The notes under the pieces are model-generated. The model was given only the letters and a program-made list of their open reading frames with translations, was not told the origin of the DNA and did not search any database. Source: JBAXQQ01 sp037131695 (GTDB lineage Bacteria > Armatimonadota > Hebobacteria > CAIYQO01). Taken from it: 43,445 nt of DNA. Shown here one piece after another: positions 39,708 through 43,445 of the stretch (positions are counted from its first letter, which is position 1; each line of letters starts with the position of its first letter). The stretch lies in contig CAZWZF010000041.1 in the NCBI GenBank assembly GCA_964638715.1, positions 1 through 43,445 of the forward strand, in the 5' to 3' direction. The translations under genes were made by a program, and so were the position numbers.

Positions 39708-42683
39708 TTACAGATGCTGTAATTCCTTAAGCAATTTAAGAACTTCATCTACGCGATATGGTTTAGCGAGACGGCTGGCAAAACCGTATTCTTCATAATT
39801 TGCCATTATGGCATCGGTGGCATACCCGCTGGATGCGACAGCGCGGGCGGAAGGATCAAACTCATGAATTTGTGCGATTGCTTCTTTACCGCCTACACCA
39901 CCCGGGATAGTAAGATCAAATATTCCCAAATCAAACGGCTCCTTACTCCATTCTGCAACCGCTTCTGTACCGTCATTTACAGTTGTTACGGTATGACCAA
40001 CAGTTTCTAATACCCGTCTTAAAACTTTACAGATAACTTTCTCGTCATCCAGCACCAAAATACGCCATGGTTTAACAGGTAATTCATTTTCCTTATCTGT
40101 TGATGTAGACTCGACATCCGATTGTGCGGGTAGTAAGATACTGAATGTGCTGCCATGCCCGGGAGTGGAATTAACGAATATTTGCCCATCATGTCCGTGA
40201 ATTATTGAATATGCTGATGTCAACCCTAATCCGGTTCCTCGCTGCTTAGTTGTAAAGAACGGGTCAAATATCTTATCTTGTATTTCTATGGGTATGCCAA
40301 TGCCAGAATCAATTATATCTATACGGATATATGGCCCGGAAGGCAAAGGTGATGTTCCGGATTTTATATTTACATTCGAAGCGAGGACATTTATTATCCC
40401 GCCATCAGCCATAGCCTGATCGGCATTCAGCAGCAAGTTATGAAGTACATGGTTTAACTGTCCGGCATCTGCATTGACAGTCCATAACGATTCCGGTGCA
40501 TCAATTTTACATTTGTTCTTCGACCCGGTAAGGGCAAGGGCAGCCGCCTCATGAATAAGCGGCAGCATTGTTACTGTAGATCTTACCGGCGCACCGCCTT
40601 TGGCAAATGTCAGTAACTGTTGGGTCAGATTGCGGGCACGCAAAGAAGCGTCTTCAGCATCTTTCAAACATTGTACAGCATCTTCACGGTTGTTTGATTC
40701 AACCATCCATTGCGCCAAGCCAATGTTGCCGGCGATGGCAGTAAGCAGGTTATTGAAATCATGTGCGATACCACCAGCCATTACACCCAGCGAATCCAGT
40801 TTTGACATTCGCTGAATATCCTGCCGCATCTGTATTTCGCCAGTAACATCGCGAAATACCAGAACTGCCCCAATAATAGCTCCTGATAAATCTCGAATTG
40901 GCGTGCCATGACTTACAATCATGCGTTCTGTGCCATCCCTTGCAATTAAAATCGAATGTTCTTTATATTCCACCGTTTCGCCAAACTTTAAAATTCGTGA
41001 TGAAATATCATCATAATGGTTGCGAGAATATTGATGTATAATATGAAATATCTCAGATAACAATTGATCCTTAGCTTCATCTTGCTGGTATCCGGTTATC
41101 TGTTCAGCATTCGAGTTTATAACAATTATTTTACCGTTAATATCTGTAGCAATCACTCCATCGCCAATTGATTGCAATGTTACGCGCAACCGTTCTTTTT
41201 CATCTGCCAGAGCGTTGTCGGCTAATTTTCGTTCAGAAATATCATGAAAATTTACTAATATACCGGCAATATCCGGGTCATCTATCAAATTTAAAATTGT
41301 ATATTTTATCCACTTATAATTACCATCTTTGCATTGATACCTGCATTCATCTGTTATTGGTGAATCTGGTATTTGCAATACTGTACTAAAAACATTTTTT
41401 ACGTGTTCCTTGTCATCCATATATACATTCGCATCCGCAAAATTGACATTACCGATCAACTCTTCAGGAGTCCAACCGAACCATTTTTCAAGGTTCGGAC
41501 TGTAGTATCTGCTTATCCCATCTGCGCTTATAATACCGATTACGTCAGAAATATTTGCTATCATTGCATGTTGGTTGGCGATATTTTTTCGCAACGCCTC
41601 TTCAGCAACTTTCTGCCGATATAAATGACCGATAATGGTAGCGTATAATTCAAATAATTCAGCGTCTTGCTGGGTTATCTCGCGGTTTCTCAGCAGGTTA
41701 TCAACTGATATGCAGCCTATAATATCATCGCCGTCCCATAATGCGGAAATGATTTGTGTTCCTTTGCCAACTACATTAGCATGCTGGTCGCGCAAGTCGG
41801 TATTTTCAACCATTAAACAGCGGGTTTTATTAGCCATAATTCGACCTAAATTTGATTCAGGTGAAACAAATACTTTATTATTTTTCTCATCACGCAAATT
41901 ACCGTTCTCATCAATTCCATAGGAGCCAACGATAATATTATCTGCCTCCCCTTTAAACCACATTGAAATACGGTCGTATTTTAACCTTGACCTTCCCTGT
42001 TCTACCGCTAAACGACAAAACTCATCAAGGTTATGTATTCGTGATAATTTAATCTGAATTTCATGAAATATTTGCAATGCTTCTTGTTTTTTCTTCTCAA
42101 AATCATGGGCGTGAGTAACTTCCATCAGCCATTGGTTGCGAACTTCTTCGGCTAATTTGCGTTCTGTAATATCGCGGGAAACACCACGCAAATGAGTGCA
42201 AATGCCATTCTTGTTAATTATCGGGGTTAATGTTGTTTCTACCACTACAAGACCATGAGGTAAATCGTGCGATTCTTCGTATAGTATAGGCTTACCTATT
42301 GCAATTGCTTCTTTATATTTATCTAAAACATGGAAAGAAGAACTATCCGCCAATATTTCTTCTACTTTTTTACCAATAATATCTTTTTCTTTAAATCCAG
42401 TGTTTTGCAAATATGCCTGGTTTACTGACAGGCATCGAAATATATCATTTGGCTCAACTGACATTAAAAAAATCATGTCAGACGTACTGTTATATATTAA
42501 ATTTGCATGGCGTTGAATGTCGGGGAGTTGATTTAATGCGTAATTATCACTTTTCAACATTTCGTTTTGTTTAATTAACTCGACCAAAGCCGCTTGCAAT
42601 TCATCAATCTGAGATTGCATCTTTTTGATTAAATCTGCTGAAGATATTTCTTTTCTTTCTAATGATGACTTATTAATTGACAT
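39708..42683 (-). CDS. Hybrid sensor histidine kinase (PAS-GAF-PAS-PAS-HisKA-HATPase-REC)
   Basis: Soluble protein of 991 residues without membrane segments; AGGGAAC about 6 nt before the ATG. Order: coiled coil (about 16-50), PAS (58-178, ending GVSRDITERK), GAF (about 200-360), PAS (370-490, ending VNFHDISERK), PAS (495-625, ending FRDVTGEIQ), HisKA with phospho-acceptor His641 in GGIAHDFNN, HATPase with DSGIGIP and GTGLGL, and a receiver domain (about 870-990: ILVLDDE, phospho-acceptor Asp923 in LGIFDLTIPGG, LAKPY). It senses a cytoplasmic signal through PAS/GAF and passes phosphate to its own receiver. No cognate output regulator with a DNA-binding domain is next to it, so it is an orphan. 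It lies outside the area bracketed by the composite repeats. Confidence 0.93.
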   Translation of the reverse strand: MSINKSSLERKEISSADLIKKMQSQIDELQAALVELIKQNEMLKSDNYALNQLPDIQRHANLIYNSTSDMIFLMSVEPNDIFRCLSVNQAYLQNTGFKEKDIIGKKVEEILADSSSFHVLDKYKEAIAIGKPILYEESHDLPHGLVVVETTLTPIINKNGICTHLRGVSRDITERKLAEEVRNQWLMEVTHAHDFEKKKQEALQIFHEIQIKLSRIHNLDEFCRLAVEQGRSRLKYDRISMWFKGEADNIIVGSYGIDENGNLRDEKNNKVFVSPESNLGRIMANKTRCLMVENTDLRDQHANVVGKGTQIISALWDGDDIIGCISVDNLLRNREITQQDAELFELYATIIGHLYRQKVAEEALRKNIANQHAMIANISDVIGIISADGISRYYSPNLEKWFGWTPEELIGNVNFADANVYMDDKEHVKNVFSTVLQIPDSPITDECRYQCKDGNYKWIKYTILNLIDDPDIAGILVNFHDISERKLADNALADEKERLRVTLQSIGDGVIATDINGKIIVINSNAEQITGYQQDEAKDQLLSEIFHIIHQYSRNHYDDISSRILKFGETVEYKEHSILIARDGTERMIVSHGTPIRDLSGAIIGAVLVFRDVTGEIQMRQDIQRMSKLDSLGVMAGGIAHDFNNLLTAIAGNIGLAQWMVESNNREDAVQCLKDAEDASLRARNLTQQLLTFAKGGAPVRSTVTMLPLIHEAAALALTGSKNKCKIDAPESLWTVNADAGQLNHVLHNLLLNADQAMADGGIINVLASNVNIKSGTSPLPSGPYIRIDIIDSGIGIPIEIQDKIFDPFFTTKQRGTGLGLTSAYSIIHGHDGQIFVNSTPGHGSTFSILLPAQSDVESTSTDKENELPVKPWRILVLDDEKVICKVLRRVLETVGHTVTTVNDGTEAVAEWSKEPFDLGIFDLTIPGGVGGKEAIAQIHEFDPSARAVASSGYATDAIMANYEEYGFASRLAKPYRVDEVLKLLKELQHL

Positions 42684-42962
42684 CTGTTCCCTTTCACCGA
42701 TGTTTTACCATGTCAATAAAAATCCATATACACTAACTCCGGGGTGGTTTGATAAAATATTATACCACAGTTGTTGCAAATAGTAGTGATGCAATGCAAT
42801 AATTTACAATATTTTTAAAGTTTTTTATAAGTTTGAAAATCGATTTAATACAAACAGGATTACATCTATTTTTCATTCACAATTTAGCTCACCAAATTAA
42901 TCTTTCATAAGGAAGGATTCCCCATGATAATAGAGAAAAACATTATTATAGAGGTTTATTTC

Positions 42963-43331
42963 ATGTCAATTCGATTCGGTCATTTATGTTTTTTTGTTAA
43001 AGATGTTATTGCTTCGCAAAACTTTTATATGGGTCACTTTAATATTGGATTTGATAAACAACTTGTAGATGAAAACGGCAAGCCATTTCAGGTATTTCTA
43101 AAGCTTGGAAATGATACCCTATTGGAACTCTGGGAGCAAAAAGAAAATGGCGCCATGTTTGGCCATGTCGCATTTTGGGTGGATGATATTCATGAATTTG
43201 CTGAAAATATGCGCCGGCAAGGAATACCGGTAACCGATCCTGACTTGCGACCATCCGGCAACATCATAGCGTTTTTACAGGACCTAGACGGGAATACTAT
43301 TGAGCTGTTATGCGCTCCAAAAAAAGGATAA
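42963..43331 (+). CDS. VOC (glyoxalase/bleomycin-resistance) fold protein
   Basis: Cytoplasmic protein of 122 residues. Two starts are possible: ATG 42963 with GAGG 8 nt upstream, or ATG 42924 (13 residues longer) with GGAAGG 7 nt upstream. The shorter form begins where VOC proteins usually begin (MSIRFGHLCFFVKDV). Two beta-alpha-beta-beta-beta units carry the four usual metal-ligand positions: His in FGHLCF, Glu in LLELWE, His in FGHVAFWV, Glu in NTIELLC. Family members include glyoxalase I, epimerases and dioxygenases; the substrate cannot be deduced. A lone gene, diverging from the histidine kinase. The sequence after it (43332-43445) shows nothing recognisable. Confidence 0.85.
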   Translation: MSIRFGHLCFFVKDVIASQNFYMGHFNIGFDKQLVDENGKPFQVFLKLGNDTLLELWEQKENGAMFGHVAFWVDDIHEFAENMRRQGIPVTDPDLRPSGNIIAFLQDLDGNTIELLCAPKKG

Positions 43332-43445
43332 TTTGTAGGGGACTGGCTTGAATACTGCGATTATAAATTAATTTTCCACACAGCATCAAAACAGTATTCG
43401 TGCCTTGTCAGAAACTGGTTTATCGCTAAGCTTCCAATTAAGGTG

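Overview
The window reads like a carbohydrate-degradation locus from an environmental, Gram-negative-type bacterium of moderate GC. Its prepilins carry the GFTLIE...FPVFARAREKARQ N-terminus plus an H-X9-DG motif, and its very large secreted proteins combine CBM9-like, FlgD-Ig-like and NHL-propeller domains. Both traits are typical of Armatimonadota and of PVC-type or neighbouring candidate phyla (Planctomycetes, Lentisphaerae). This placement is tentative: there is no rRNA or phylogenetic marker here. No tRNA, rRNA, CRISPR array, integrase or transposase gene was seen.

Layout. 466-8357 (+): two giant secreted beta-propeller proteins. 9009-21429 (+): six enzymes without signal peptides, namely a mutarotase-like protein, a TIM-barrel glycosidase of the clan-D/GH31 type, a 1390-residue heparinase II/III-type polysaccharide lyase, a GH31 glycosidase, a right-handed beta-helix protein and a GH5-like clan-A glycosidase. 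21589-23951 (-): an A+T-rich ankyrin-type protein and a frameshifted EamA transporter, embedded in intergenic repeats. 24242-33501 (-): a secreted clan-A glycosidase with a CBM9-like tail, a third giant propeller protein, and two prepilins whose C-terminal halves look lectin-like. 34080-38057 (+): a fourth giant propeller protein. 38639-43331: a SUMF1-fold protein without FGE cysteines, an orphan hybrid PAS histidine kinase, and a VOC-fold protein.

How it may work together (inference). Secreted propeller/CBM9 proteins, the secreted glycosidase and lectin-tailed pilins would bind and open a complex polysaccharide at or outside the cell surface. Fragments would then be cleaved in the cytoplasm by the lyase, beta-helix protein, GH31 and GH5-like enzymes. 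A shared 16-bp near-palindromic site (core GTTWAA-NNGG-TTWA) lies just upstream of five of these genes, on both strands, and suggests one regulon under a repressor of LacI type encoded elsewhere. No SusC/SusD pair, sulfatase or sugar ABC transporter is present.

The window is unusually rich in palindromic intergenic repeats. The most striking is a composite four-hairpin element present twice in opposite orientation (8521-8744 and 38347-38549), bracketing about 30 kb. Others are twin 82-84 bp imperfect palindromes, a perfect 27-bp inverted repeat with a longer relative near 24 kb, and GTAGAGACRCAAA hairpins.
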